From Kribbella steppae (GTDB lineage Bacteria > Actinomycetota > Actinomycetes > Propionibacteriales > Kribbellaceae), in assembly GCF_004342025.1 (NCBI RefSeq), contig NZ_SLWN01000003.1, positions 434,001 to 498,000 on the forward strand: a stretch of DNA of 64,000 nt, given 5' to 3'. Position numbers and translations under genes: made by a program. This document shows positions 26,623 to 34,781 of this stretch, one piece after another. Below the pieces are notes generated by a model. The model saw only the letters and a list, made by a program, of their open reading frames with translations. It did no database searches and was not told the DNA's origin. Position 1 is the stretch's first letter, and the number at the start of each line of letters is the position of its first letter.

Positions 26623-27015
26623 ATGAGCATCTTCACCGCATCGGAGCTTGCGTACCTGGGTCAGCAGAAGCTTGGCCGGCTGGCCACCAAGGCGCCCGGC
26701 GGGACGCTGCAGAACAACCCCGTCGGGTACTTCGTGAACGCCGAGGAGGGCTACATCGACATCGGAGGGCACGGCATGGGCGGCAGCCGGAAGTTCCACA
26801 ACGTGCAAGCCGATCCGCAGGTGAGCCTGGTAGTGGACGATCTCTCCACCGAGCAGGGGTGGGTGGTCCGGGGTGTCGAGATCCGCGGCCGCTCCGAGGC
26901 AATCGCCGACGTCGAACCGCCGATGCCTGGCTTCAGCCGGGAGATCATCCGGATCTACCCCGAGCGCATCCTCAGCTGGGGCCTAGACGGAAGCAGCCGG
27001 CGCAACGTGGCCTAG
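26623..27015 (+). CDS. PPOX class F420-dependent oxidoreductase
   Basis: A 130-residue split-barrel flavin/deazaflavin protein of the pyridoxamine-phosphate-oxidase-like superfamily. It is recognised by LAYLGQQKLGRLAT, QNNPVGYFVN, GSRKFHNVQADPQVSLVVDD and EIIRIYPERILSWGLD, which match the actinobacterial F420-dependent group. It may reduce quinones or other small molecules with F420H2. The SoxR/MerR-like dyad in its promoter suggests redox or electrophile induction. No other gene shares its transcript clearly. Confidence 0.88.
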   Translation: MSIFTASELAYLGQQKLGRLATKAPGGTLQNNPVGYFVNAEEGYIDIGGHGMGGSRKFHNVQADPQVSLVVDDLSTEQGWVVRGVEIRGRSEAIADVEPPMPGFSREIIRIYPERILSWGLDGSSRRNVA

Positions 27016-27083
27016 CCCTGGCTGCTCTTGCGGACGAACGCGAGGCATCGCGCTCGCGGGATCTCGGGAGCGACTGCGACCGC

Positions 27084-27284
27084 CGCGGGAGGTCGCGAGG
27101 TCCGCCGGCGTGAGTGCTGCGGGAGGTCGCGAGGTCTACCGGCGTGAGTGCTGCGGGAGGTCGCGAGGTCTACCGGCGTGAGTGCTGCGGGAGGTCGAGG
27201 TCTACCGGCGTGAGTGCTGCGGGAGGTCGCGAGGTCCGCCGGCGTGAGTGCTGCGGGAAGTCGCTGGATTCACCGGCGTGAGCA
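27084..27284 (+). repeat. Tandem array of six 34-bp units
   Basis: Head-to-tail units start at 27084, 27118, 27152, 27186, 27218 and 27252, with a consensus beginning TGCGGGAGGTCGCGAGGTCT and ending ACCGGCGTGAGTGC. The fourth copy lacks 2 bp and the sixth is degenerate. There are no spacers, so it is not CRISPR. Each unit holds the palindrome TCGCGA. It lies between the PPOX and MOSC genes. Confidence 0.93.
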
Positions 27285-27350
27285 TCGTACGGGTCGGGTG
27301 CGATGTTGGCGTCTGGGGTCGGGTGGACGGGTCCTCGTAGTGTGGGGGAC

Positions 27351-27893
27351 GTGCAGATCGCGGTGGAGGTTGTCGCTTTGATGGTCTCGCCGGTCCATGC
27401 GTTCGAGGGGCGCCCGCAGGACGGGCCGCGGGCGGATCCGTCAGCGGTTGGCCGCGACGAGGTCGAGATCCGGGCCGAGCTAGGCATCGTCGGCGACCGG
27501 TACTTCGGCCAGACAGTTCACCGGAACGCCGCAGTCACCTTCCTCGACGCCGCCGCCATGGACGACCTCGCCGAGACCCTGCAGCTCCCCGCAGCCCCAG
27601 ACCCCCTGCTCCTCCGCCGCAACATCATCCTTCGCGGCTTCCCGATCGACACCCTCGCCGCCCACCGAGCCTCCGACGGCACCCGCATCCCCGGCCGCCG
27701 CTTCGCGCTGAACTCCGGCGCCGGCCCGATCGAATTCCAGGCCCACCGTCCAGCCAACCCCTGCGCCTGGATGGACGCCGTACTAGCCCCCGGCGCCTTC
27801 AAAGCCCTCCGAGGCCACGCCGGCATCCGCACCACCCCACTGACGTCTGGCTCCCTCCACCTAGGCCCAGCCTCCCTCACCGTCCTCGACTGA
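27351..27893 (+). CDS. MOSC domain protein
   Basis: A 180-residue MOSC (molybdenum cofactor sulfurase C-terminal) protein of the short, stand-alone bacterial type. Marks are VSPVHAFEGRP, ELGIVGDRYFGQ, RRNIILRGF and the conserved Cys in RPANPCAWMD, which could carry sulfur. Start GTG 27351 follows GGGGGA and is preferred to the ATG at 27303, which lies just after the repeat array. Such proteins bind Mo/W cofactor or transfer sulfur; the partner is unknown. Confidence 0.85.
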   Translation: MQIAVEVVALMVSPVHAFEGRPQDGPRADPSAVGRDEVEIRAELGIVGDRYFGQTVHRNAAVTFLDAAAMDDLAETLQLPAAPDPLLLRRNIILRGFPIDTLAAHRASDGTRIPGRRFALNSGAGPIEFQAHRPANPCAWMDAVLAPGAFKALRGHAGIRTTPLTSGSLHLGPASLTVLD

Positions 27894-27936
27894 GCGGTTT
27901 CGGAGGTTTTTCGGTGGGTGGGGTTACCTTCGGAAG

Positions 27937-28695
27937 GTGCGGCGGTGGTTGGTTGGTGCGGTTGTGGTGGCGGCTGGGCTGGTTGGGTGTGCTGATGTGG
28001 CAGGCCCGGCGAGCGAGACGTCTGACCGAGTGACGCCTACTGCTGAACCGAGTGCGACACCGGGTACGCCGACACGCACCACATCGCCCAGTCCAACGGC
28101 CTCGCCGTCCGCGCCGCGGACGCCTAGCCCAACGGCCTCGCCGTCTGGGCCGCGGACGCCCAGCCCGACGGCGACTCGGACGACGACAACTGTCGCGAGT
28201 ATGGCGATTCCGGCGATCGGGGTACGGCGGCTTCGGGTGGTTCCGTACGTCGGGACCGCGGATGATCGGCCCGGTACGGTCATCCAGGATCGCGGGGTCG
28301 CGGCCAGTCCGCGCGGGAAGGCCGGTGGGGTGGGACCGGGCCAGATCGGCAACTACATCATCACCGCGCATCGGACCACGCATGGGCGCCCGTTCGGCCA
28401 GGTTCCTGAGTTGACGAATGGTGACCACATCCTGGTGACCGCGAACGGGTTCGTCTACGACTACGTGATCAACCGGACCATGACGATCTCGTTCCGCAAG
28501 CCGGCCGAGAAGGCCCAACAGAACGCCGCCGTCCCCGGCCGACCGGGTGTGGCCCCGACCCAGGCGATGATCACCCTCTCCACCTGCGCCACCCCCGAGG
28601 ACCACGCTGCCGGCAACTTCTGGAGCGACGCACTGGGCAACCCCGAACACCGCATCAACAAGATCGGCACCCTGGTGGCCGCACGTCCCGCCTAA
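27937..28695 (+). CDS. Class E/F-like sortase lipoprotein
   Basis: A 252-residue exported transpeptidase. The N-terminus has a signal with lipobox LVGC (Cys 18), then a Ser/Thr/Pro-rich linker with repeats of the PSPTASPS type, and a sortase fold from about residue 88. Catalytic residues seen are His in TAHRTTHG, Cys in TLSTCATPEDH and Arg in NPEHRINKIG. It would attach surface proteins or act on another amide; no sorting-signal substrate is encoded nearby. Start GTG 27937 has only a weak ribosome-binding site. Its stop overlaps that of the convergent monooxygenase gene. Confidence 0.86.
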   Translation: MRRWLVGAVVVAAGLVGCADVAGPASETSDRVTPTAEPSATPGTPTRTTSPSPTASPSAPRTPSPTASPSGPRTPSPTATRTTTTVASMAIPAIGVRRLRVVPYVGTADDRPGTVIQDRGVAASPRGKAGGVGPGQIGNYIITAHRTTHGRPFGQVPELTNGDHILVTANGFVYDYVINRTMTISFRKPAEKAQQNAAVPGRPGVAPTQAMITLSTCATPEDHAAGNFWSDALGNPEHRINKIGTLVAARPA

Positions 28696-29867
28696 CTCCC
28701 GGCAGGGTGGAGCATTTGGATCAGCGTTATGGGTTTGCCGGTTACCGCGGTGGGCGCCAGGCGGTTGAGGAGGGGGAGCCGGAGCAGGTGGAGCGCGACT
28801 CGGCGGCCGACGAGTTGGAGGTTGGACGCCGGGAGGAACCAGCGGGCGGCTGAGCGGCCGACGCGTTGTTTGGCTTCGACTTCAGGGCGCCACAGCTGTT
28901 CGTACTCGGTCAGAGCGGCCTCGATCGACTCCGCCCGCCGGAGGCATTCGGCCAGGACGTAGGCTCCCGCGATTCCGAGGGATGCGCCTTGGCCGGCCAG
29001 GAGTGAGACCGCGTACGCCGCGTCGCCGAGCAGGACGACCCGGCCCTTGCTCCAGGTCGGCATCACGATCTGCGCCACCTGGTCGTAGTAGATCTCCTCC
29101 GGCGAAGGACACAGCTCCAGCGCCTCAGGCACCACCCATCCCAGTTCGCTGTACGACGCCCGGATCGCCTCGCGTGGTTCGGCCGGCGGCGACGGGTCCG
29201 CCGTACGGTGCACCGCGAACGACGCCACCCGCCCGTCCCGCAGACCGTAGAAACCGAACTGACTCCCGATTGTGTCGGTCAGCACGAACCGACCGTTGAC
29301 CGCCGCGTGGATGTCCGGAGCATCGAAGGTGTAGGCAGCGGTGTGGAAGCCGAGATGACGCAGGTACGACGACTCGGGCCCGAAGACCAACCGCCGTACC
29401 GTCGAATGGATGCCGTCGGCACCTATCAGCAACTCCGCATCGACTGACGACCCGTCGTCCAACTCGATCCGTACGCCGTCGTCCAACGGCGTCACGTTCT
29501 CCACGCCGGCGCCGTACCGGAGGTCCACTCCAGCCGGCAGGGTGGAGCGCAGTACCCGCTCGAGGTCCGGGCGCATCACGCTCACCAGCGCGCCCTCGGC
29601 GAACTGCCGCAGGTTCATTCCGGCCCGTCGGCGGCCGTGGTCGTCGACCAGCACGGCCTCGACCACGTGATAGCCGACGTCCTTCAATGCAGGCAGCAGT
29701 CCCATCGCCTCGATCGCGTCGTACCCAGGGCCGAAGAAGTCGATCATGTAGCCCTGGGTGCGCGGGCTCGGCGTGCGTTCGACGACGATCACGTCGTGCC
29801 CGAGCGCCGCCAGCCGATTCGCGACGGCCAGCCCGGCAATGCCGGCTCCGCAGACGATCGCTCTCAT
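28692..29867 (-). CDS. FAD-dependent monooxygenase
   Basis: A 391-residue group A flavin monooxygenase (PHBH fold). It has the dinucleotide motif GAGIAG near the N-terminus, the DG motif (LLIGADGIHSTVRR) and the GD motif (VVLLGDAAYAVSLLAGQGAS). It hydroxylates an aromatic or polyketide-like substrate with NAD(P)H; tetracycline-type inactivation is one family activity but is not shown here. It is translationally coupled (ATGA) to the upstream TetR gene. Confidence 0.88.
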   Translation of the reverse strand: MRAIVCGAGIAGLAVANRLAALGHDVIVVERTPSPRTQGYMIDFFGPGYDAIEAMGLLPALKDVGYHVVEAVLVDDHGRRRAGMNLRQFAEGALVSVMRPDLERVLRSTLPAGVDLRYGAGVENVTPLDDGVRIELDDGSSVDAELLIGADGIHSTVRRLVFGPESSYLRHLGFHTAAYTFDAPDIHAAVNGRFVLTDTIGSQFGFYGLRDGRVASFAVHRTADPSPPAEPREAIRASYSELGWVVPEALELCPSPEEIYYDQVAQIVMPTWSKGRVVLLGDAAYAVSLLAGQGASLGIAGAYVLAECLRRAESIEAALTEYEQLWRPEVEAKQRVGRSAARWFLPASNLQLVGRRVALHLLRLPLLNRLAPTAVTGKPITLIQMLHPAGS

Positions 29868-30418
29868 GACACCAGCCTCCGCAGGACGTCCGCCGTACCC
29901 TCGCTACTCGAGCCGAGGCCACGGTGCAGCAGGATGCCGTCGATGGCGGCGGCGAGTACGGCGGCAGTCGCAGCGGGATCCGGGACCTGCTGGACCGCGA
30001 GCCAATCGCCGACGCGCTGCCGGAAGTCTGCAACGAGGGCCGCGAGTTGCTCGCGCAGGCGATCGTCGCGGGTGGCGGCCAAGTAGGCCTCGACGAACAG
30101 CAGCGACATCGGGTCGACACCGGAGTGCGGCTCGATCGACGCGAGCATCGCATCGATGGCCTCGGCTGGTGTCTTGGCCGCGGTGAACTGCTCGTCGGTG
30201 GCGGTCAGCATGTGCCGCATCGCGGTGACGACGGCCTCGCTGAGCACCGCCTGCACCGACGGGAAGTGGTAGTGCACGACGCTCGGCGTGACCCCGGCGC
30301 GGTCGGCCAGGACCCGCGTGCTCACCGCGGACCAGCCGCGCTCCGGGATCAACTCCGCCGCCGCGGCCAGCAATCGCTGCCGCACCTCCTGCCCGCGGAC
30401 AGCTGCGGGTGACGTCAT
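29864..30418 (-). CDS. TetR family transcriptional regulator
   Basis: A 184-residue repressor with a TetR helix-turn-helix (GWSAVSTRVLADRAGVTPSV then VHYHFPSVQAVL). A strong ribosome-binding site (AGGAGGTGA) precedes ATG 30418. Its stop overlaps the start of the FAD monooxygenase gene, so the two form a self-regulated operon. Candidate operators lie at 30435-30472. Confidence 0.88.
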   Translation of the reverse strand: MTSPAAVRGQEVRQRLLAAAAELIPERGWSAVSTRVLADRAGVTPSVVHYHFPSVQAVLSEAVVTAMRHMLTATDEQFTAAKTPAEAIDAMLASIEPHSGVDPMSLLFVEAYLAATRDDRLREQLAALVADFRQRVGDWLAVQQVPDPAATAAVLAAAIDGILLHRGLGSSSEGTADVLRRLVS

Positions 30419-30434
30419 TCGGTCACCTCCTGGG

Positions 30435-30472
30435 CGATTGCCCTGAACACTCGTCCTGTACGATCGCCCTGA
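30435..30472 (-). promoter_or_regulatory. Candidate operator of the TetR/monooxygenase operon
   Basis: An 11-of-12 direct repeat (CGATTGCCCTGA at 30435, CGATCGCCCTGA at 30461) brackets the imperfect dyad GAACA-N7-TGTAC (30445-30461). All lie 15-55 bp upstream of the TetR start. Confidence 0.4.
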
Positions 30473-30544
30473 TTTTAGAACCTACGACGGCAAGGGGCAA
30501 CACGGGGTGGTCAACGCCCGGCGGTCGGGCCGCCAGGGAAGGGA

Positions 30545-30967
30545 CTACTTGCGGCCGAACTTCCACCACTTGGGTTTGTTGGCCTTGATCTCGTCGTCGG
30601 TCAGCGGCGGCGGGACCGGCGGCCGGGACTCCTCGGTGAGGAAGTTGCCGGACTCGGTGTCGTACGGCGTGACGCCGAGCAGGCGGCTGATCTCCATCAC
30701 GATCGGGATCGAGCGCGGGCCGTCGTTCAGGTAGAAGGTGATGTCGCGGACGTCGACACCCTTGCCGATCGTCATCTCGACGTCGAACTCGTCGCTCCGC
30801 AGCGCCAGCCAGGACGGCTTGCTCGCGTCGACGTCCGGTACCACCTCACGGACCTTCGCCACCACGTCTGTCGACGTACCGAGCGAAGGCGGCTCGTATC
30901 CGTCTGGAATGTCGTCGAGGCGTCGTACGCCTCCAGGTCCTCGCATCGCGTACACAGCCCAACTCAT
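30545..30967 (-). CDS. Conserved hypothetical protein
   Basis: A 140-residue soluble protein. The N-terminal half (WAVYAMRGPGGVRRLDDIPD, LGTSTDVVAKVREVVP) and a beta-rich middle (FDVEMTIGKGVDVRDITFYL) look ordered; the C-terminus is Pro-rich and ends KPKWWKFGRK. No signal peptide, membrane helix or catalytic motif is seen. I do not recognise a characterised family. It stands alone between the TetR operon and a methyltransferase gene. Confidence 0.7.
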   Translation of the reverse strand: MSWAVYAMRGPGGVRRLDDIPDGYEPPSLGTSTDVVAKVREVVPDVDASKPSWLALRSDEFDVEMTIGKGVDVRDITFYLNDGPRSIPIVMEISRLLGVTPYDTESGNFLTEESRPPVPPPLTDDEIKANKPKWWKFGRK

Positions 30968-31004
30968 GACCCCAGCATCCCCTACCCGGGTGCACCGGCA
31001 ACAG

Positions 31005-31748
31005 TCAGGCCGCTGGTTTGCGGGCGGCCAATATCGCGAAGGTCAGATACTCACCCTGGTCGGCCTCGAGCATGTCGAGTGCACCGTCGCGGTTGCCGCG
31101 GTGTTCGGAGACGGCCTGGGCCCAGGTGAGCCAGTCGTGCCAGCCGGAATCTTGCAGCCGGGCCGCGGTGACCTCGACGAGTTCGGTGATCTCCCACTGG
31201 AACCGCCACCAGTCGGCGGTGTGCCAGGCGATCGCCTCCCAACCGACCAGCTTCTTGATGTGGTCGGGGATGTACCCGAGGTCGCGGATCTCGGTCCGCA
31301 GCGCCGGAGTCGCGACGCCGAGTTGACCGCCAGGCTTGAGGAACTGGACGAGGTACGCGAGATAGCCGTCGGCCGTACCGAAGTACTCGTACGCGTCGAT
31401 GCACACGATCGCGTCGAAGAACCCCTGCGCGAACGGCAGCGCGTGTGCCTCCGCTTTCACCGGTACGACGCCGTCCATCTCCTGCGACGCGATGTGAGCA
31501 GCCGCCTCGCTCGGCTCGATCCACAGGTCGGCCGCCCAGACCTGTACGCCGTACTCCTTCGCCAGGAACACCGACGTCGAACCCTTGCCGGACCCGAGAT
31601 CGAGGACGCGCATCCCGGGCCGGAGATCCAGGTCGTTGGCCAGATCTTCGAGCAGCCACAGCGGATGCGGCCCCATGTCGCCGTTCAGCAACCACTCGGC
31701 GTCGTACCCGTTGGACCGGGGATACTCGTCCCGCTTCAGCTCCACCAC
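31005..31748 (-). CDS. Class I SAM-dependent methyltransferase
   Basis: A 247-residue methyltransferase with motif I RVLDLGSGKGSTS (about residues 47-59), strand 2 VWAADLWI, and a motif IV-like FFDAIVCIDAYEYFG. The start (YDAEWLLNGDMGPHPLWLLE) matches a common actinobacterial subgroup. The substrate is unknown. It is divergent from a second methyltransferase at 31812; the 60-bp gap must hold both promoters. Confidence 0.86.
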   Translation of the reverse strand: MVELKRDEYPRSNGYDAEWLLNGDMGPHPLWLLEDLANDLDLRPGMRVLDLGSGKGSTSVFLAKEYGVQVWAADLWIEPSEAAAHIASQEMDGVVPVKAEAHALPFAQGFFDAIVCIDAYEYFGTADGYLAYLVQFLKPGGQLGVATPALRTEIRDLGYIPDHIKKLVGWEAIAWHTADWWRFQWEITELVEVTAARLQDSGWHDWLTWAQAVSEHRGNRDGALDMLEADQGEYLTFAILAARKPAA

Positions 31749-31811
31749 GCGCGCAGCGTAGCGCGATCAAAACGGGATGCGCCGGGAATTTTCGCCAAGC
31801 AGAGTGGGGAA

Positions 31812-32606
31812 ATGGTTGAACTCGATCCGCTCATCCGCGCCTTCTACCGCGACCGCTATGTCGAGGACGATCGGCTTGCCCGCTCCGGGCACGGCCGGCT
31901 CGAGTTCCTCCGGACCCAGGAGCTCCTCCGTCGCTGGCTGCCGCCGAAGTCCGTCGTACTCGACGTCGGCGGAGCAACCGGCGCGCACGCCCGCTGGCTC
32001 GCGTCCGACGGTCATCACGTCACGCTGGTCGATCCGGTCGTCGAACATGTCCAGCAAGCCACCACGATCGGAACCTTCGAAGCTGTCGTCGGCGATGCGC
32101 GCCACCTTGATCAGCCGGACGCGAGCGTCGACGTGACGCTGCTCCTCGGCCCGCTGTACCACCTGGTCGAGGCCGCCGACCGGGCTCAGGCTCTCAGCGA
32201 AGCCGCCCGCGTGACCAGACCCGGCGGCCTGGTAGTTGCCGCAGGCATCAACCGGTACGCCGGCCTGCTCGAGTACGGCAGCAGCGGCGCACTCACCGAA
32301 ACCAACGAGCGCGAGTTCATCGAAGCGTTCGAGACCGGCCGGAACCACGACGACCCGAACGGTTTCACCAACGCCTATTTCCACCACGCCGACGAGTTGA
32401 CGGCTGAGTTCGCGGCCGTCGGTCTCGCCGACATCGAAACGCTCGGCGTTGAAGGCCCGGCCATCACCGTCCTCCACTTCGCCACGCCGGAGGAGGCCGA
32501 CACTCTCCTCCCGTCAGCGATCCGCCTTGCCCGACGGCTCGAAGCCGACCCCCGGCTGATCTCCGCGAGCTTCCACTTCCTGGCCCGCGGCACGGTCGGT
32601 CAGTAG
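31812..32606 (+). CDS. Class I SAM-dependent methyltransferase
   Basis: A 264-residue methyltransferase with motif I VVLDVGGATGAHARWLA, VTLVDPVVEHV, and DVTLLLGPLYHLVEAADRAQAL in place of motif IV-V. The LGPLYHL signature is typical of a small-molecule subgroup. Start ATG 31812 follows GTGGGGAA. It converges on an SDR gene with a 7-bp overlap of the 3' ends. Confidence 0.86.
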   Translation: MVELDPLIRAFYRDRYVEDDRLARSGHGRLEFLRTQELLRRWLPPKSVVLDVGGATGAHARWLASDGHHVTLVDPVVEHVQQATTIGTFEAVVGDARHLDQPDASVDVTLLLGPLYHLVEAADRAQALSEAARVTRPGGLVVAAGINRYAGLLEYGSSGALTETNEREFIEAFETGRNHDDPNGFTNAYFHHADELTAEFAAVGLADIETLGVEGPAITVLHFATPEEADTLLPSAIRLARRLEADPRLISASFHFLARGTVGQ

Positions 32607-33367
32607 ACGGAGTAGCCGCCGTCGACGACCACGACGGAGCCGGTCATGAAGGACGAGGCCGGGCTGGCGAGGTAGACGACGGTGGGGGCGATCTCCTCGG
32701 GAGTTGCGTAGCGCTGGAGTGGCGCGTCGAGGATCCAGTTCTGGCGGAATTCGGGACGATCCACGGGCGACATGTCGGTCTTCACGTAACCGGGGGCGAT
32801 CGCGTTCACGCGGATCCCGTGCGACGCCCATTCGGCGGCAAGGCTCCTGGTCAGGTGGTGCACGGCGGCCTTGGACGCGTTGTACGACGCCTGCCATTGC
32901 GGCCTGTTGACGATCTGCGCGGACATGCTGCCGACGTTGACGATCACGCCGCCACCGGCGTCGATCATTCCGGGTGCGACCGCCGTACTGCAGTTCCACA
33001 GCGCGGTCAGGTTCAGATCGAGGACCTGCTGCCACTCCTCGGGCGGTACCTCGAGGGCCGGGCGGTGGATCGCGACACCGGCGTTGTTCACCAGTACGTC
33101 GATCCCGCCCAGCTCGGCGGTCACCTCCGCGACAAGACGTCGTACGTCGCCCACAGCGGTGATGTCGGCCTCGACGGCGAGCCCACGGCGGCCGCGGGCC
33201 TCGATCTCGGCGACGACCGCCGCGTTCCGGTCGACGTCCCGGGCGGCGATCGCGACATCCGCGCCGGCCTCGGCCAGGGCGAGGGCGAAGGCGCGACCGA
33301 GGCCGCGGTTGCCGCCGGTGATCAGGGCCCGGCGGCCGGTCAGGCGGAAGGTGTCCAGCGCGTTCAT
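32600..33367 (-). CDS. SDR family NAD(P)-dependent oxidoreductase
   Basis: A 255-residue classical short-chain dehydrogenase. It has the cofactor motif TGGNRGLG, the NNAG motif, catalytic Ser in VGSMSAQ and the YNASK Tyr/Lys pair, and the C-terminal end resembles gluconate 5-dehydrogenase-like SDRs. Start ATG 33367 follows GAGGAG; the open frame upstream is not used. A 13-bp dyad lies 20 bp upstream. The substrate is unknown. Confidence 0.88.
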   Translation of the reverse strand: MNALDTFRLTGRRALITGGNRGLGRAFALALAEAGADVAIAARDVDRNAAVVAEIEARGRRGLAVEADITAVGDVRRLVAEVTAELGGIDVLVNNAGVAIHRPALEVPPEEWQQVLDLNLTALWNCSTAVAPGMIDAGGGVIVNVGSMSAQIVNRPQWQASYNASKAAVHHLTRSLAAEWASHGIRVNAIAPGYVKTDMSPVDRPEFRQNWILDAPLQRYATPEEIAPTVVYLASPASSFMTGSVVVVDGGYSVY

Positions 33368-33387
33368 CCAGTGCTCCTCGGTGGTTG

Positions 33388-33400
33388 TTACTCGGAGTAA
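33388..33400 (-). promoter_or_regulatory. Dyad TTACTC-G-GAGTAA upstream of the SDR gene
   Basis: A perfect 6-bp inverted repeat around one base lies 20 bp before the SDR start and would overlap its promoter. The binding factor is unknown. Confidence 0.4.
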
Positions 33401-33565
33401 GTCGGCAGGCGGTGGTAGCGAAACGATGTCAAAAGCAGCAATGCGGTATCCGCGGCGGGGTGACAAGGCTTAACATCTTGCGGCGGTTCCGGAGGGGGTC
33501 CGGGCCGCGGATCAGCTGAGTGGGGGGACCGGCGGAGTCCGGTACTGGGGAGAAGCGGGGACATC

Positions 33566-34753
33566 ATGGCGGACAAGCCGGCGCCGAAGCCTGGCCATTT
33601 TCTGCCCGGAGGGGCGGGCAGGGACGAGGCGACCGACGGCGGATCCACGCCCGGATCGGGCCCACTGACCGCGCCGACGCCACGGCTGGGAGCAGACAAC
33701 CCGGCCGGGCCGCCGCAGTTGTCGGGGTCCCGGCTGGAGTCGCGGCGATCGGTGCAACTCTCCGGCACCCGGCTCGGCCCGCCACCGCCCAACGATCCGG
33801 CCGCCGCGGCCTATCGAGCCGTCTACGCACCCGAGCCGATCCCGTTCGTACCCAAGAAGCGGTCGAAGGCGCTGATCGCGGCCATCGTGGTCGCCGCGCT
33901 GGTGGTCATCGGCGGTGGTGTCGCCCTCGCCGCGAAGGTGCTGCCGTCGTACGACGACCTCATCGCCAATCCACTCGGTACGCCGTCCTACCATCCATCC
34001 GGCGTACCGAAGCCGTCCGGCAAGCCCACACCGGACCTCGTCGTACAGAAGGAGAACCCCTTCTACGCCACCGGTCCGATGGCCACCGTGAAGTGCCAGG
34101 AGCCCGCGTACCGGCCGACGTCGAAGGAGAACATCCGCTCGTACTACCAGGCCCTGATCGCCTGCATGGACAGCGCGTGGGAGCCGCTCGTCATCGAGGC
34201 CGGGTTCGAGTTCCGCTCGCCGCGGCTGATCGTGTTCGACGAGGGCGAGGAGACGGCGTGCGGGGTCCAGGAGAACGTTTCGTCGTACTGCGCTGACGAA
34301 CAGGGCGGCAGCGTCACGATGCCGTGGCAGGAGCTGACCGAGGAGTATCCGCAGCACAAGGCGAACGTCCGGGTCGACATGGCCCAGTCGCTCGGTTTCG
34401 TGTACGGCGCCCACCTGCAGAACCTGACCGGAATCTTCGACGCGACCGACAACCTGCGCGACACCGAACCGACCGAGGCGGCACGACTGGAGATGGATCG
34501 GCGCCAGGCGCTGCAGGCGAACTGTCTGTCGGCCGCGTTCTTCGGCGCGGCCAAGGCCAGCTTCCCGCTGCGCGGCGAACTGCTGACCCAGTGGAGCTGG
34601 CTGATCAAGCACAGCGGCGACGAGCACTCCGAGGACAAGGTCCGCGATCACGGGTCGGCCAAGAGTCTGGCGCTGTGGATGAACCAGGGCTTTGCCAGCA
34701 CCGATCCCGGCACCTGCAACACTTTCGTGGCATCATCCGCCAAGGTCGGCTGA
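33566..34753 (+). CDS. Membrane-anchored pseudo-metallopeptidase (neutral zinc metallopeptidase family), copy 1
   Basis: A 395-residue type II membrane protein: cytoplasmic Pro-rich part (1-98) with PKPGHFLPGGAG near the start, one helix (about 102-123), then an extracytoplasmic domain of the YpfJ-like neutral zinc metallopeptidase family. The active site is destroyed: HEYGH of the third paralogue is FVYGA here (H to F278, E to V279, H to A282) and the distal Glu ligand is A315. Conserved Cys pairs (VKCQEP/ACMDSAW, ACGV/YCAD, NCL/TCNTF) remain, so the fold is probably kept. ATG 33566 follows a GGGGA. It heads a three-gene operon. It may be a binding or regulatory pseudoenzyme. Confidence 0.82.
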   Translation: MADKPAPKPGHFLPGGAGRDEATDGGSTPGSGPLTAPTPRLGADNPAGPPQLSGSRLESRRSVQLSGTRLGPPPPNDPAAAAYRAVYAPEPIPFVPKKRSKALIAAIVVAALVVIGGGVALAAKVLPSYDDLIANPLGTPSYHPSGVPKPSGKPTPDLVVQKENPFYATGPMATVKCQEPAYRPTSKENIRSYYQALIACMDSAWEPLVIEAGFEFRSPRLIVFDEGEETACGVQENVSSYCADEQGGSVTMPWQELTEEYPQHKANVRVDMAQSLGFVYGAHLQNLTGIFDATDNLRDTEPTEAARLEMDRRQALQANCLSAAFFGAAKASFPLRGELLTQWSWLIKHSGDEHSEDKVRDHGSAKSLALWMNQGFASTDPGTCNTFVASSAKVG

Positions 34754-34781
34754 GAACGGGAACGAGCGATGGGGACGAGCG

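Noticed and set aside
27084-27284. CRISPR array
   Set aside because: The 34-bp units abut without spacers and there are no cas genes in the window.
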